Positions 18,492-26,832 of a DNA stretch of 64,000 bases are shown piece after piece. Within the stretch, counting starts at the first letter, position 1. Each line of letters begins with the position of its first letter. The stretch spans positions 1,116,001-1,180,000 of the forward strand of contig NC_014166.1 in the NCBI RefSeq assembly GCF_000092245.1, written 5' to 3'. The notes beneath the pieces are model-generated. The model was given only the letters and a program-made list of their open reading frames with translations. It ran no database searches and had not been told where the DNA came from. The stretch is from Arcobacter nitrofigilis DSM 7299. Lineage in GTDB: Bacteria; Campylobacterota; Campylobacteria; Campylobacterales; Arcobacteraceae. The translations under genes were made by a program, and so were the position numbers.

Positions 18492-18538
18492 ATAAAATAG
18501 GAGTAAATATTTTTATGAAAATAAAAGTATAATTAATC

Positions 18539-19393
18539 ATGATTATTACCTTACCCCATTACATCTTTGAAAATAAAGAGTCATATCAAATTATAAATGA
18601 CGATAGTGTTATAGTAGCAAAATCAACAAGATATAAAAAAGATAAAATCTCTTTAAGAAATAGTATGCATTTAGCTATTTTATTAATAAATGGTGGAAAA
18701 ATCTTACATCTTAAAGATGATGTTATATCTATAGACACCAGTGATATACTTTTTTTATCTCAAGGTAACTATTTTATGGGTGAGACTCTTGGAGATAAAA
18801 ATAACTTTGAAGCTATATTAATATATTTTGATGATGAATATGTTTTTAATTTTATAAAAAGATACAATATTACTATTGAGACACTCACACAAAATGGAAT
18901 CTTATCTTTTAAAAGAGATGAATTCATAAATAATTGTGCTCAAACAATTAATCAATATTTCTTAACAAATATAAAAAATAGCCTTGACTTAGTAAAGTTA
19001 AAACTTGATGAAATCTTTTTATACTCTCTTTCAAAAGATAAAGAAAAATTTACAGCTTTTTTAAATAAGATAGTACAAACTAAGTCTTCACGAATAAAAT
19101 ATATCTTAGAAGAGAATCTTGATATCATAAATAATATTGATGATATGTGTAAACTCACAAGGCTTAATTCAAAAGCCTTAAGAAAAGAGGTAAATAGACT
19201 ATATAATCAAAATCCCAAAGAGTGGTTAGATGAAAGAAGACTCTCTTTTGCTGTTACACTACTTAAAAATACTCAAAAAAGTGTATCTCAAATAGCAAGC
19301 TCATGTGGATATTCAAGTGTCTCTTGGTTTATTATTCAGTTTAAAAAATATTATAAAACTACCCCTTTACTCTATAGGGAACAAAACTTATAA
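18539..19393 (+). CDS. AraC-family regulator, paralogue A
   Basis: 284 residues from ATG 18539; no strong ribosome site precedes it. The N-terminal sensory half (1-170), with LILLINGGKILHLKDD-like cupin strands and DILFLSQGNYFMGE, is followed by a double helix-turn-helix (about 185-280) with CKLTRLNSKALRKEVNRLYNQNPKEWLDE split by helices and VSQIASSCGYSSVSWFIIQFK. It closely resembles the regulator at 27585-28436. Its last 48 bp recur at 15368 and 16996, upstream of two enzyme genes. It follows the hydrolase fusion by 47 bp, and the next AraC gene starts about 41 bp later. Confidence 0.9.
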   Translation: MIITLPHYIFENKESYQIINDDSVIVAKSTRYKKDKISLRNSMHLAILLINGGKILHLKDDVISIDTSDILFLSQGNYFMGETLGDKNNFEAILIYFDDEYVFNFIKRYNITIETLTQNGILSFKRDEFINNCAQTINQYFLTNIKNSLDLVKLKLDEIFLYSLSKDKEKFTAFLNKIVQTKSSRIKYILEENLDIINNIDDMCKLTRLNSKALRKEVNRLYNQNPKEWLDERRLSFAVTLLKNTQKSVSQIASSCGYSSVSWFIIQFKKYYKTTPLLYREQNL

Positions 19394-19434
19394 GATAATC
19401 ATCTATTATTAAGTTTATATCTGTTTTTAGTATA

Positions 19435-20328
19435 ATGCAAGCCATGAAAAATATAGAAGAATTTTATAAAAGAACAAACTACCCTTTGCCAAAAGATTTT
19501 AATGATAATATTGGACATTTTAATGTACTTAGAAGAACAGCTTCTATTAATATACCTTTTAGTAGGAAAAGCTATTTTAAAATTACTCTTTTAAAAGGCC
19601 CAAATAAAGTTCATTATGCAGATAAAACTCTTGAAAGCCAAGATTATGCTTTGATGTTTTCTGATCCTTTAGTCCCTTATAGTTGGGATTCATTGGATGG
19701 AAAGAAAGATGGGTGTTTTTGTATTTTTACAGAAGAGTTTTTTTATCAATTTAGTGCGATTAGAAATTATCCTGTATTTAAAATAGATGGTAATAAACTT
19801 TTTTTATTAGATGAATATGCACTAAAAGAAGTAGAAAGAATATTTGAAAAAATGTTTGAAGAAAAAGAATCTGAATATGATTTTAAAGATGATATTTTAA
19901 GAAACTTAACACTAGAACTTATTCATTTAGCTATGAAAATGCAACCAGCAAAAAAAGCACAAAATAATTCACAAGATAAAAAAACTAAAATCTCTTCACT
20001 TTTTGTTGAACTTTTAAATAGACAGTTTCCTATAAATTTACCCTATGAGAGATTGAATTTAAAATCACCAAGTGATTATGCAAAATCTCTTAATATTCAT
20101 ACTAATCATTTAAATAGAACCCTAAAAGAAGTGACTTCTAAAACTACGACAGAATTAATAGCTACAAGAGTTTTAGAAGAGGCAAAGATTTTACTTAAAC
20201 ATACAAGTTGGACTATTAATGAAATTTCTTACTCTTTAGGTTATGAAGATTCATCTCATTTTATAAATTTTTTTAAAAAAAGAGTTAATCAAACACCCCA
20301 TTTATATCGTATTTTATCAAATGTTTGA
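19435..20328 (+). CDS. AraC-family regulator, candidate activator of the MFS pumps
   Basis: 297 residues (ATG 19435, or 19444, three codons later; neither has a good ribosome site). The N-terminal half is a cupin-like domain (ITLLKGPNKVHYADK, QDYALMFSDPLVPYSW); the C-terminal double helix-turn-helix spans about 195-297 with SPSDYAKSLNIHTNHLNRTLKE and TINEISYSLGYEDSSHFINFFKK. Its stop codon overlaps the first half-site of a 21-bp-spaced direct repeat that recurs upstream of the second MFS gene, so it is the natural candidate to control both pumps. Ligand unknown. Confidence 0.9.
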   Translation: MQAMKNIEEFYKRTNYPLPKDFNDNIGHFNVLRRTASINIPFSRKSYFKITLLKGPNKVHYADKTLESQDYALMFSDPLVPYSWDSLDGKKDGCFCIFTEEFFYQFSAIRNYPVFKIDGNKLFLLDEYALKEVERIFEKMFEEKESEYDFKDDILRNLTLELIHLAMKMQPAKKAQNNSQDKKTKISSLFVELLNRQFPINLPYERLNLKSPSDYAKSLNIHTNHLNRTLKEVTSKTTTELIATRVLEEAKILLKHTSWTINEISYSLGYEDSSHFINFFKKRVNQTPHLYRILSNV

Positions 20329-20386
20329 ATTGCGCAATTTTTAGCTTGAACTAAGCATCAACAAATCGCTCACCACTTGATACAAT
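20325..20386 (+). promoter_or_regulatory. AraC-type operator and promoter of MFS gene 1
   Basis: Two direct half-sites TTGAATTGCGCA (20325-20336) and TTGAACTAAGCA (20346-20357) start exactly 21 bp apart, two helical turns. A TACAAT -10 hexamer lies at 20381-20386, leaving 23 bp after the second half-site, so the half-site abuts the -35 position as in class II activation. The whole geometry recurs before MFS gene 2. Confidence 0.7.
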
Positions 20387-20417
20387 TTCTAAAAATTATA
20401 TAAGGTGGTAAAAAACA

Positions 20418-21581
20418 ATGATTAGTAAAAAACAAATCTTTGTTATGTCAGCAACAGCAGGAATTAGTGTTGCAAATCTCTATTATAATCAACCGATTTT
20501 AAATGATATAGCAAAAGACTTAAATTTAAGTCATTTAGCTGTAGGAAATTTACCTACATTTTCTCAAGTTGGGTATGGGTTAGGGGTATTATTTGTAAGC
20601 CCACTTGGTGATAAAATGGATAGAAAAAAATTAATGATAATTTTACATGTTTTATTAGGCTTATCTTTATTGGGTCTTGCATTTATAAGTAATATTTTTG
20701 TTATATATATTTTAAGTCTCTTCGCTGGTTTATTTGCTGCTTCTACTCAAATTGTTATCCCAATGGGAGCTGCCATGAGTGGAAAAGACAAGGGTAGGGT
20801 TGTAGGAACTATATTTAGTGGCTTGTTAGGTGGAATATTGTTAGCAAGAACATTAAGTGGGTATATAACTGAGTGGTTTGGTAATTGGCATGTGATATTT
20901 GGGTTTTCTGCTATATTAGTATTTTTAATGATAATTTTCATCTCAAAAACTTTACCAAATATGGAAGCTCACTTTGAAGACAGTTATTTTTCACTTTTAA
21001 AATCATCAATTTACCAATTAAAAAGATTTTCCTTACTTAGAAGAAATACATTACTAATAACAGTTATATTTGGAGCATTTTGTTCTTTTTGGACAACTTT
21101 GACTTTCAAATTAAGTCAAGATCCATTTAATTACAATAGTGATATTATTGGTTTATTTGGAGTATTAGCTGTAGGAGGTGCTTTGTTGGCTCCTTATATC
21201 GGAAGATTATCTGATAAGATAAATGCAAATGGAATTAAACTAATTGCAGTATGTATGTTAACAATTGGCATAGTTTTGATTAAAGAATTTGATACAAATA
21301 TATATTCTTTTATTGTAGCAACTCTGCTTATAGATATTGGATTTCAAGCAACTCAAATCAGTAGCTTATCTCAAATTTATAGCTTAGATGAAAAAGCACA
21401 CAGTAGAATAAATACAGCCTATATGTCTTCGATGTTTGTGGGTGGTTCAATTGGAACTTTTATTGGAGTACTATGTTGGGAAAAGGGTGGTTGGAATTTT
21501 GTAACATTACAGTTATTAGCTCTAGCAGTTCTCTCTTTAGGAATAATATTATATTCTTATATGAATAAAAATCTTACTTGA
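20418..21581 (+). CDS. MFS transporter, paralogue 1
   Basis: 387 residues with about twelve spans. The first loop carries the MFS motif LGDKMDRKKLM, with a related GRLSDKINANGIK in the second half; YYNQPILNDIAKDL in span 1 is typical of the DHA1-like drug or sugar exporter group. Expected to act as a proton-driven exporter in the inner membrane. It follows an AraC gene and a predicted AraC operator, and a second, closely related pump lies downstream with a copy of the same promoter. ATG start with AAGGTGG upstream. Confidence 0.92.
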   Translation: MISKKQIFVMSATAGISVANLYYNQPILNDIAKDLNLSHLAVGNLPTFSQVGYGLGVLFVSPLGDKMDRKKLMIILHVLLGLSLLGLAFISNIFVIYILSLFAGLFAASTQIVIPMGAAMSGKDKGRVVGTIFSGLLGGILLARTLSGYITEWFGNWHVIFGFSAILVFLMIIFISKTLPNMEAHFEDSYFSLLKSSIYQLKRFSLLRRNTLLITVIFGAFCSFWTTLTFKLSQDPFNYNSDIIGLFGVLAVGGALLAPYIGRLSDKINANGIKLIAVCMLTIGIVLIKEFDTNIYSFIVATLLIDIGFQATQISSLSQIYSLDEKAHSRINTAYMSSMFVGGSIGTFIGVLCWEKGGWNFVTLQLLALAVLSLGIILYSYMNKNLT

Positions 21582-21679
21582 TATGTACCTGTTTCTTAGA
21601 TGTAAAATATATTTAATTATATTAATTTTTTCAAAATAAGAATTAATCAAACTTTATTCTTATAGAGTTTTTAAAATAT

Positions 21680-21741
21680 TTGAATTGAGCAATATTTTAC
21701 TTGAATTAGGCACCTAAAAAAAGTTTATTAGTTGATATAAT
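21680..21741 (+). promoter_or_regulatory. AraC-type operator and promoter of MFS gene 2
   Basis: Half-sites TTGAATTGAGCA (21680-21691) and TTGAATTAGGCA (21701-21712) are again 21 bp apart, and a TATAAT -10 hexamer at 21736-21741 again begins 23 bp after the second half-site. The surrounding bases have diverged from the first promoter much more than the half-sites have. Confidence 0.7.
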
Positions 21742-21773
21742 TTTTACTTAAAATTAAAAGGTGGTAAAAAACA

Positions 21774-22949
21774 TTGATTAATAAAAAACAAATCTTTGTC
21801 ATGTCAGCAACAGCAGGAATAAGTGTTGCAAATATTTTTTATAATCAACCAATTTTAAATGACATAGCAAAAGACTTAAATACAAGTCATCTAGCAGTAG
21901 GAAATTTACCTACCTTTTCTCAAATAGGATATGGACTAGGAATATTTTTTTTAAGTCCACTTGGTGATAAAATGGATAGAAAAAAACTAATTATTATTTT
22001 ACATGTTTTATTAGGTCTATCTTTACTTGGACTTGCATTTATAAATAATATTTTTGGCATATATATTTTAACTCTTATGTCTGGTTTATTTGTAGTTTCT
22101 ACACAAGTAGTTATCCCCATGGCAGCAGCTATGAGTGGGAAAGACAAAGGTAAGGTTGTAGGAAGTATACTTAGTGGGCTTCTAAGTGGAATATTATTAG
22201 CAAGAACATTAAGTGGGTATATAACTGAGTGGTTTGGTAATTGGCATGTGATATTTGGGTTTTCTGCTATATTAGTATTTTTAATGATAATTTTCATCTC
22301 AAAAACTTTACCAAATATGGAAGTTCACTTTGAAGACAGCTATTTTTCACTTTTAAAATCATCAATTTACCAATTAAAAAGATTTTCACTACTTAGACGT
22401 AATATATTATTAGTTGCGATTTCATTTGGAGTGTTTTGTTCTTTTTGGACAACTTTGACTTTTAAATTAAGTCAAGATCCATTTAATTATGATAGTGACA
22501 TTATTGGACTATTTGGTGTGTTAGCAGTAGCAGGTGCTTTATTAGCGCCTTATATTGGAAAATTATCAGATACTATAAATGCAAATGGAATTAAGTTAAT
22601 TTCAGTATTGATGATAATAATTAGTATAATTTTAATTAAAGTTTTTGATACAAATTTATATGCTTTTATTGTTGCTACTATACTATTAGATATAGGATTT
22701 CAAGCGATTCAAATAAATAACTTATCACAAATCTTTAGCTTAGATGAAAAAGCTCATAGTAGAATAAATACAGCCTATATGTCATCAATGTCTATAGGTG
22801 GCTCAATTGGGACTTTTATTGGAGTATTGTGTTGGGAAAAAGGTGGTTGGAATTTTGTAACATTAGAGTTACTAACTCTAGCAGTTCTCTCTTTAGGGAT
22901 AATAGTATATTCTTATATGAATAAAAATGTAGTAGCTACTGATAATTAA
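21774..22949 (+). CDS. MFS transporter, paralogue 2 (TTG start)
   Basis: 391 residues, a tandem duplicate of the pump ending at 21581 with the same MFS motif LGDKMDRKKLI and YNQPILNDIAKDL. The start is TTG at 21774 where the paralogue has ATG, behind the same AAGGTGGT ribosome site. Most of the gene has diverged moderately, but 22197-22323 is identical to 20841-20967, pointing to gene conversion. The C-terminus is slightly longer (VVATDN). Likely an exporter with a related substrate range under the same AraC regulator. Confidence 0.92.
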   Translation: MINKKQIFVMSATAGISVANIFYNQPILNDIAKDLNTSHLAVGNLPTFSQIGYGLGIFFLSPLGDKMDRKKLIIILHVLLGLSLLGLAFINNIFGIYILTLMSGLFVVSTQVVIPMAAAMSGKDKGKVVGSILSGLLSGILLARTLSGYITEWFGNWHVIFGFSAILVFLMIIFISKTLPNMEVHFEDSYFSLLKSSIYQLKRFSLLRRNILLVAISFGVFCSFWTTLTFKLSQDPFNYDSDIIGLFGVLAVAGALLAPYIGKLSDTINANGIKLISVLMIIISIILIKVFDTNLYAFIVATILLDIGFQAIQINNLSQIFSLDEKAHSRINTAYMSSMSIGGSIGTFIGVLCWEKGGWNFVTLELLTLAVLSLGIIVYSYMNKNVVATDN

Positions 22950-22960
22950 AAAAATAGTGT

Positions 22961-22995
22961 TTTAGAATGGATTATTATAAATTATCCATTCTAAA
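22961..22995. terminator. Hairpin between convergent genes (MFS gene 2 and small protein)
   Basis: Perfect 11-bp arms tttagaatgga (22961-22971) and tccattctaaa (22985-22995) flank a 13-base loop. It overlaps the last codons of the small gene on the minus strand. Placement suits a bidirectional terminator, but T tracts are weak. Confidence 0.5.
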
Positions 22996-23283
22996 CTTTT
23001 GCAATCTTTTTTGTGTCTTTTGTGCCACTAAATAAAGTCCTTGATTTTCAAATGAGAGTAATAATTGTGTTTCTAAACTATTTACTTTTTTTAGCAAACT
23101 TTGTTTCTCTTCCTCATTTGTACTTTTTGAAGCTTTTATAACTAATTCCTCAATCTCATCAATCAAAGTTTGTTCAATAGGTTTTCCAAAGGTATTTTTT
23201 ACAGGTGGTGGAGGTACATAGCCTGGTTTATTTTTCTCTTCTTCCCATTTTTTTATTTTGGCTTCCATAATTGATTCAAACAT
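22975..23283 (-). CDS. Small cytosolic protein under TetR control, function unknown
   Basis: 102 residues, highly charged, no signal peptide or span. Features: an N-terminal amphipathic helix (MFESIMEAKIKKWEEEKNKPG), then the proline run VPPPPVKN, then a largely helical region with Glu/Lys heptads up to residue 100. AAGGAG is next to the ATG. The palindrome at 23303-23320 just upstream resembles one before the neighbouring TetR gene on the same strand, suggesting that this is the regulator's target. I do not recognise a family. Confidence 0.7.
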   Translation of the reverse strand: MFESIMEAKIKKWEEEKNKPGYVPPPPVKNTFGKPIEQTLIDEIEELVIKASKSTNEEEKQSLLKKVNSLETQLLLSFENQGLYLVAQKTQKRLQKFRMDNL

Positions 23284-23302
23284 TTTTTCTCCTTGTAATA
23301 TA

Positions 23303-23320
23303 TAACTAACTAGTTGGTTA
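23303..23320. promoter_or_regulatory. Predicted TetR operator before the 102-residue gene
   Basis: TAACTAACTAGTTGGTTA is an almost perfect palindrome centred on the CTAG. A similar element lies at 23959-23978 in front of the adjacent TetR gene. Confidence 0.6.
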
Positions 23321-23343
23321 ATTAATAAATAAAAAAAATTAAA

Positions 23344-23949
23344 CTATATTAATACATAGTTTAAAATCATCTCTTTTATCTTATCTGCACTATCTTCACA
23401 AAAATCTACTTTGAACTCTTCATTTTCTTCACTTATTGCTGCTTCTTTCATCGTATAATAATAGTTTAAACTACCAATAGTGGTTGCATGAATTAAAAAA
23501 GGATCAATATCTTTAAATACTTTTTGTTTGATTCCTTCTTTTAAAATAACTTGCAAAATATAAATTATCTTAAAAAAATGTTTTTTTGCTTCATCTGAAA
23601 GATTTTTACCATTAAAGGCTAGTTCTTGCATCATGATTTTTGCTAAGTCTCTTTTTGTTGTGATTATAAATATAATTGCATCTAAAAATGCTTCAAGCTG
23701 TTTTTTGGGATTGGCATTAGTATCTTCTCTTTTTTCAATCTCTTCTAAAATCAACTTTGACATATCCAATAAAATTTTTTCAAAAATAAAATTCTTATCT
23801 TTGAAGTGATAATAAATAGTAGCTTTATTTACTCCCGCTTTTATTGCCAAATCATCAACTCTAAGACCATCAAAACCATTTTTTGCAAACAAAGATATGG
23901 CTGTATTTAGAATAAGTTCTTTTGTTTGTTCTGCATTTCTTTTTTTCAT
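23344..23949 (-). CDS. TetR/AcrR-family repressor
   Basis: 201 residues. The N-terminal helix-turn-helix (about 8-55) is canonical: AISLFAKNGFDGLRVDDLAIKAG and VNKATIYYHFKDKN. The C-terminal ligand and dimer domain (60-201) is helical and not assignable to a ligand class. Palindromic TAACTAACTA-type sites lie just upstream of its own start and of the next gene, suggesting autoregulation plus control of the 102-residue protein gene. Confidence 0.92.
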   Translation of the reverse strand: MKKRNAEQTKELILNTAISLFAKNGFDGLRVDDLAIKAGVNKATIYYHFKDKNFIFEKILLDMSKLILEEIEKREDTNANPKKQLEAFLDAIIFIITTKRDLAKIMMQELAFNGKNLSDEAKKHFFKIIYILQVILKEGIKQKVFKDIDPFLIHATTIGSLNYYYTMKEAAISEENEEFKVDFCEDSADKIKEMILNYVLI

Positions 23950-23958
23950 CTATATTCC

Positions 23959-23978
23959 TAACTAACTATTTAGTTGAT
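23959..23978. promoter_or_regulatory. Predicted TetR autoregulatory operator
   Basis: TAACTAACTATTTAGTTGAT shares TAACTAACTA with the element at 23303 and contains the inverted repeat AACTAA/TTAGTT. It lies 10 bp upstream of the TetR start codon. Confidence 0.6.
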
Positions 23979-24066
23979 AAAATTATTCCATACTTCTTAT
24001 TAAATTAAAATTATATAATTCAATTTATAGTATCATCTATTTTTAAAATATATGAAAAGGCTAGAA

Positions 24067-24366
24067 ATGTTTATAATAAACTTAACTTATATAAAGCCAC
24101 TAGATGAGGTAGATATTCATCTTGAAGCACATGTAAAATATTTAAAAGAGCAATATAAAGAAGGAAACTTTATAGCTTCAGGAAGAAAAATTCCAAGAGA
24201 TGGTGGAGTGATACTTTCAAAACTTGATTCAAAAGAGAAATTAGAAGAAGTGCTTGCAAAAGACCCTTTTAAACTTGCAAATGTTGCAAATTATGAAATA
24301 ATAGAATTTATACCAAGTATGACATCAGATGAGTATGAAAATTTGAAATCAGAAATTAGTATCTAA
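24067..24366 (+). CDS. YciI-like protein
   Basis: 99 residues from ATG 24067, preferred to ATG 24052 because AAAAGG then lies six bases upstream and the protein opens FIINLTYIKPLDEVD as YciI proteins do. Further features: HLEAHVKYLKEQYKEGNFIASGRKIP in part (HVKYLKEQY, SGRKIPRDGG) and a late ANYEIIEF strand. YciI is a small alpha+beta ferredoxin-like fold, often with a His-Asp pair and of unclear function. Expected cytosolic. It is convergent with the NAD(P)-binding gene, stops 2 bp apart. Confidence 0.88.
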   Translation: MFIINLTYIKPLDEVDIHLEAHVKYLKEQYKEGNFIASGRKIPRDGGVILSKLDSKEKLEEVLAKDPFKLANVANYEIIEFIPSMTSDEYENLKSEISI

Positions 24367-24368
24367 TA

Positions 24369-25235
24369 CTAATTTTTGGTTTTTCTAACTTCTTCTAAAA
24401 AAAAGTCTTCTAATCTTTTATCTCCATAGGTAGAAGCAATATTGTCTTTTGCCAAAAGAGTTAAAAAAAATTCAATTGGTCCATATACTTTAGATGAAGT
24501 GAAAATTCTAAGAAGTTTTATAATAAGAACTCTAATAAAATCAGGCAAATGTATTATTTTAATCTCTTTGTTCCAAGCTTTTAGTGCAAGTTTAGCTATT
24601 TCATTTTGAGTTAGTATATCTGGACCTCCTATTTGTTCCTCTTCATTATCATTTGAAATTAGTTTTTTTACACAAAATCTTGCTAAATCTTCTCCATGTA
24701 TAGGATTAAGTTTATATTGCCCATGAGAAAAAAGGTATATTTTTCCACTTTTTGCCATATCTAAAAAATCTTTCATATCTGAAAAAAAGCCATTTGGTCT
24801 TATGATACTATATTTTAATGATGAGTTTTTTAATTCCTCAACAAACTTCTCTTTTGCTTCAAATATTTTTAAATTTTTAAATTTATCTCCATCTATAGCA
24901 GAGATATATTCAAATTTTGTTACATTTGATTTAATAGCTTCATTTAATAAATTTTTATTTCCTTGATAATCCACATCCATATAAGTTAAACCATCTCTTT
25001 GTCTAGTAATACCAATACTTGAGAAAATATAATCAATATTATTAGCTATATTATTTAATGTTTCAGGTTTTGTAACTTCTGCTATAAAAAACTCATCAAC
25101 ATTTGAAAATAACTCTTTTTGTTTTTCTTCTCTAATTAATACTCTTACAAAGTAATCTTGCTTTTTTAACTCTTTTACAATATATTGACCTAAATATCCT
25201 GTTGCTCCTGCAACCAAAAATCTTTTTTTCTTCAA
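24369..25235 (-). CDS. NAD(P)-binding atypical SDR (NmrA-like) protein
   Basis: 288 residues. The Rossmann signature GATGYLGQYIVKEL is at residues 10-23, followed by VRVLIREEKQ, which suggests an NADP preference. Segment FSSIGITRQRDG, the middle EYISAIDGDKF without a clear Tyr-x3-Lys, and IIRPNGFFSDM are typical of atypical SDRs of the NmrA/YtfG group. These bind NAD(P)H and act as reductases or redox sensors. It is downstream of the alpha/beta hydrolase gene on the same strand (43 bp gap), probably in one unit controlled by the operators at 26170. Confidence 0.85.
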   Translation of the reverse strand: MKKKRFLVAGATGYLGQYIVKELKKQDYFVRVLIREEKQKELFSNVDEFFIAEVTKPETLNNIANNIDYIFSSIGITRQRDGLTYMDVDYQGNKNLLNEAIKSNVTKFEYISAIDGDKFKNLKIFEAKEKFVEELKNSSLKYSIIRPNGFFSDMKDFLDMAKSGKIYLFSHGQYKLNPIHGEDLARFCVKKLISNDNEEEQIGGPDILTQNEIAKLALKAWNKEIKIIHLPDFIRVLIIKLLRIFTSSKVYGPIEFFLTLLAKDNIASTYGDKRLEDFFLEEVRKTKN

Positions 25236-25278
25236 GATTCTTTCCTTATATTGATTATTATTTTGTTTTTATTTGATA

Positions 25279-26151
25279 TTATAATTTTTTTAATTCAGAT
25301 AGTATAAAAGAATTTATTATTTCACATAATTCTTCAGCTTTTTCTTCTGGAACATAATGTCCACACTCTTTTATAACTGAACTTAGAACATTATTTGAAA
25401 TCTTTTTCATGGCAATACCCACTTGCTCAGAAACAGCAAATTCCCCTCCAATTGCTAAAATTTTTGTTGATGTTTTAGAAGTTTGCTTTTTGTTTTGAAG
25501 AGCACTTTTTTCAAAGTATCTATAATATTCAAAGCCATTTTTCATTTTATTTGGTTTTATATATGATAAATAGTAATTTTCTATATCTTCTTCTTTTATT
25601 GAATTTTTAATGTAAGATTTTTTCTCAAAATACCATGAAATATACTCTTTTTCTTTACCTTTAGTTAAAAATTCTGGAATAGAATCTAAACTATGAAAAT
25701 AAAATTGCCAAACTTTATTTGCATTTTCTAATTTGAATAAATCATCAGGTATTAAGCCTGGAATTCCAGCATCTATAATAACTAGACTATTTAAATACTC
25801 TTCAAAAAATAAAGAATAACTTGTGGCAACCCAAGCACCTATGTCATGCCCAATTAGGTGGAATTTCTTTATACCTAATTTACTTCTAAAATCATTAATA
25901 ATTGTTGCAATATTTTTTGTATCATAGTTTAAAGTATCACTACTATTTCCTAAACCTGGTAAATCAAGAGCTATAACTCTAAAGTTCTTTGATAAAATTG
26001 GAATTACCTTTCTCCACATATATGATGTTTGTGGCCAACCGTGAAGTAAAATAATAACTTCTCCTTCCCCTTCTTGATGATAAGCAATCTCTATTTCATC
26101 TAAAATCAATTTTTTTTCATTTAAAAACTTATAAATAGTTGTATTTGGCAT
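25279..26151 (-). CDS. Alpha/beta hydrolase of the epoxide hydrolase/dehalogenase type
   Basis: 290 residues. LLHGWPQTSYMWRKV (oxyanion HGWP), ALDLPGLGNS, and a nucleophile elbow GHDIGAWVA whose nucleophile is Asp rather than Ser, point to the epoxide hydrolase/haloalkane dehalogenase/fluoroacetate dehalogenase branch. The catalytic His is in ECGHYVPEEKAEE near the C-terminus. Such enzymes open epoxides or remove halogens. The gene is divergent from a NemR-like TetR gene with two operator-like palindromes between them, consistent with electrophile-induced expression. Confidence 0.88.
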   Translation of the reverse strand: MPNTTIYKFLNEKKLILDEIEIAYHQEGEGEVIILLHGWPQTSYMWRKVIPILSKNFRVIALDLPGLGNSSDTLNYDTKNIATIINDFRSKLGIKKFHLIGHDIGAWVATSYSLFFEEYLNSLVIIDAGIPGLIPDDLFKLENANKVWQFYFHSLDSIPEFLTKGKEKEYISWYFEKKSYIKNSIKEEDIENYYLSYIKPNKMKNGFEYYRYFEKSALQNKKQTSKTSTKILAIGGEFAVSEQVGIAMKKISNNVLSSVIKECGHYVPEEKAEELCEIINSFILSELKKL

Positions 26152-26169
26152 TTTAGTCCTTTGTGTTTG

Positions 26170-26219
26170 TTGACCAGTAGGTCTAGTAAAACTATATCAA
26201 AACTAGACCAGCTTGTCAA
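26170..26219. promoter_or_regulatory. Paired NemR-like operators in a divergent promoter
   Basis: TTGACCAGTAGGTCTA (26170-26185) and TAGACCAGCTTGTCAA (26204-26219) are each imperfect palindromes of the form TAGACC-N4-GGTCTA and are inverted with respect to each other. As I recall, that form is the NemR box of enterobacteria. They lie between the hydrolase gene and the TetR gene, so one regulator probably controls both directions. Confidence 0.7.
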
Positions 26220-26226
26220 CTAAAAA

Positions 26227-26832
26227 ATGATACACTTATATATGGAAAAAATTAATACAAAAAATAGATTAATAGAGTCGGCATATAATGAAATATATGA
26301 AAATGGCTATCAAGGTGCTTCTTTAAATACTATTTTAAAAAATGCAAATGTTCATAAAGGATCAATGTATCACTTTTTTTCAACAAAAAAAGAGATGGCA
26401 CTATGTGCAATTCAAGAGAAGATTTATGCAAAATTTGAAGAGAGATATGAAAGAATCTTAAATTTAGATAGCAATTACTTAGAAGCATTAATTGAACAAT
26501 TAAAAGATACTTCCCAAAGGGATTTTATAAGAGGCTGTCCAATAGCAAATATTGTGCAAGAGATGTCTAATATTGATGATGAGTTTAAAGTTATAATGGA
26601 AAAGATATATTATACTTTTAGGAAAAGTATAAAAAATATTTTAGATATGGCAATAGAAAAAAAAGAGATGAAAGAGTGTGATACTAATAAATTATCTCTT
26701 TATATTGCTTCAACATTGGAAGGTGCAATTCTTTCAGCAAAAGCTACTGGAAATGTACAAGATTATAGTGATGTAATTGATATGTTAGCTATATTTATTT
26801 TGTCTTTTAAAAACTGTGTGGATAAAAAATGA
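26227..26832 (+). CDS. TetR-family regulator, NemR-like
   Basis: 201 residues from ATG 26227 (an in-frame ATG at 26242 is equally possible; neither has a clear ribosome site). The helix-turn-helix holds LIESAYNEIYENGYQGASLNTIL in part and VHKGSMYHFFSTKKEM. RGCPIANIVQEMS in the ligand domain is the conserved Cys-containing segment of the NemR/YxaF-like group, where a Cys senses electrophiles or chlorine species. It lies next to NemR-type operators and overlaps the next gene by ATGA. Likely represses itself, the following gene and the divergent hydrolase. Confidence 0.88.
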   Translation: MIHLYMEKINTKNRLIESAYNEIYENGYQGASLNTILKNANVHKGSMYHFFSTKKEMALCAIQEKIYAKFEERYERILNLDSNYLEALIEQLKDTSQRDFIRGCPIANIVQEMSNIDDEFKVIMEKIYYTFRKSIKNILDMAIEKKEMKECDTNKLSLYIASTLEGAILSAKATGNVQDYSDVIDMLAIFILSFKNCVDKK

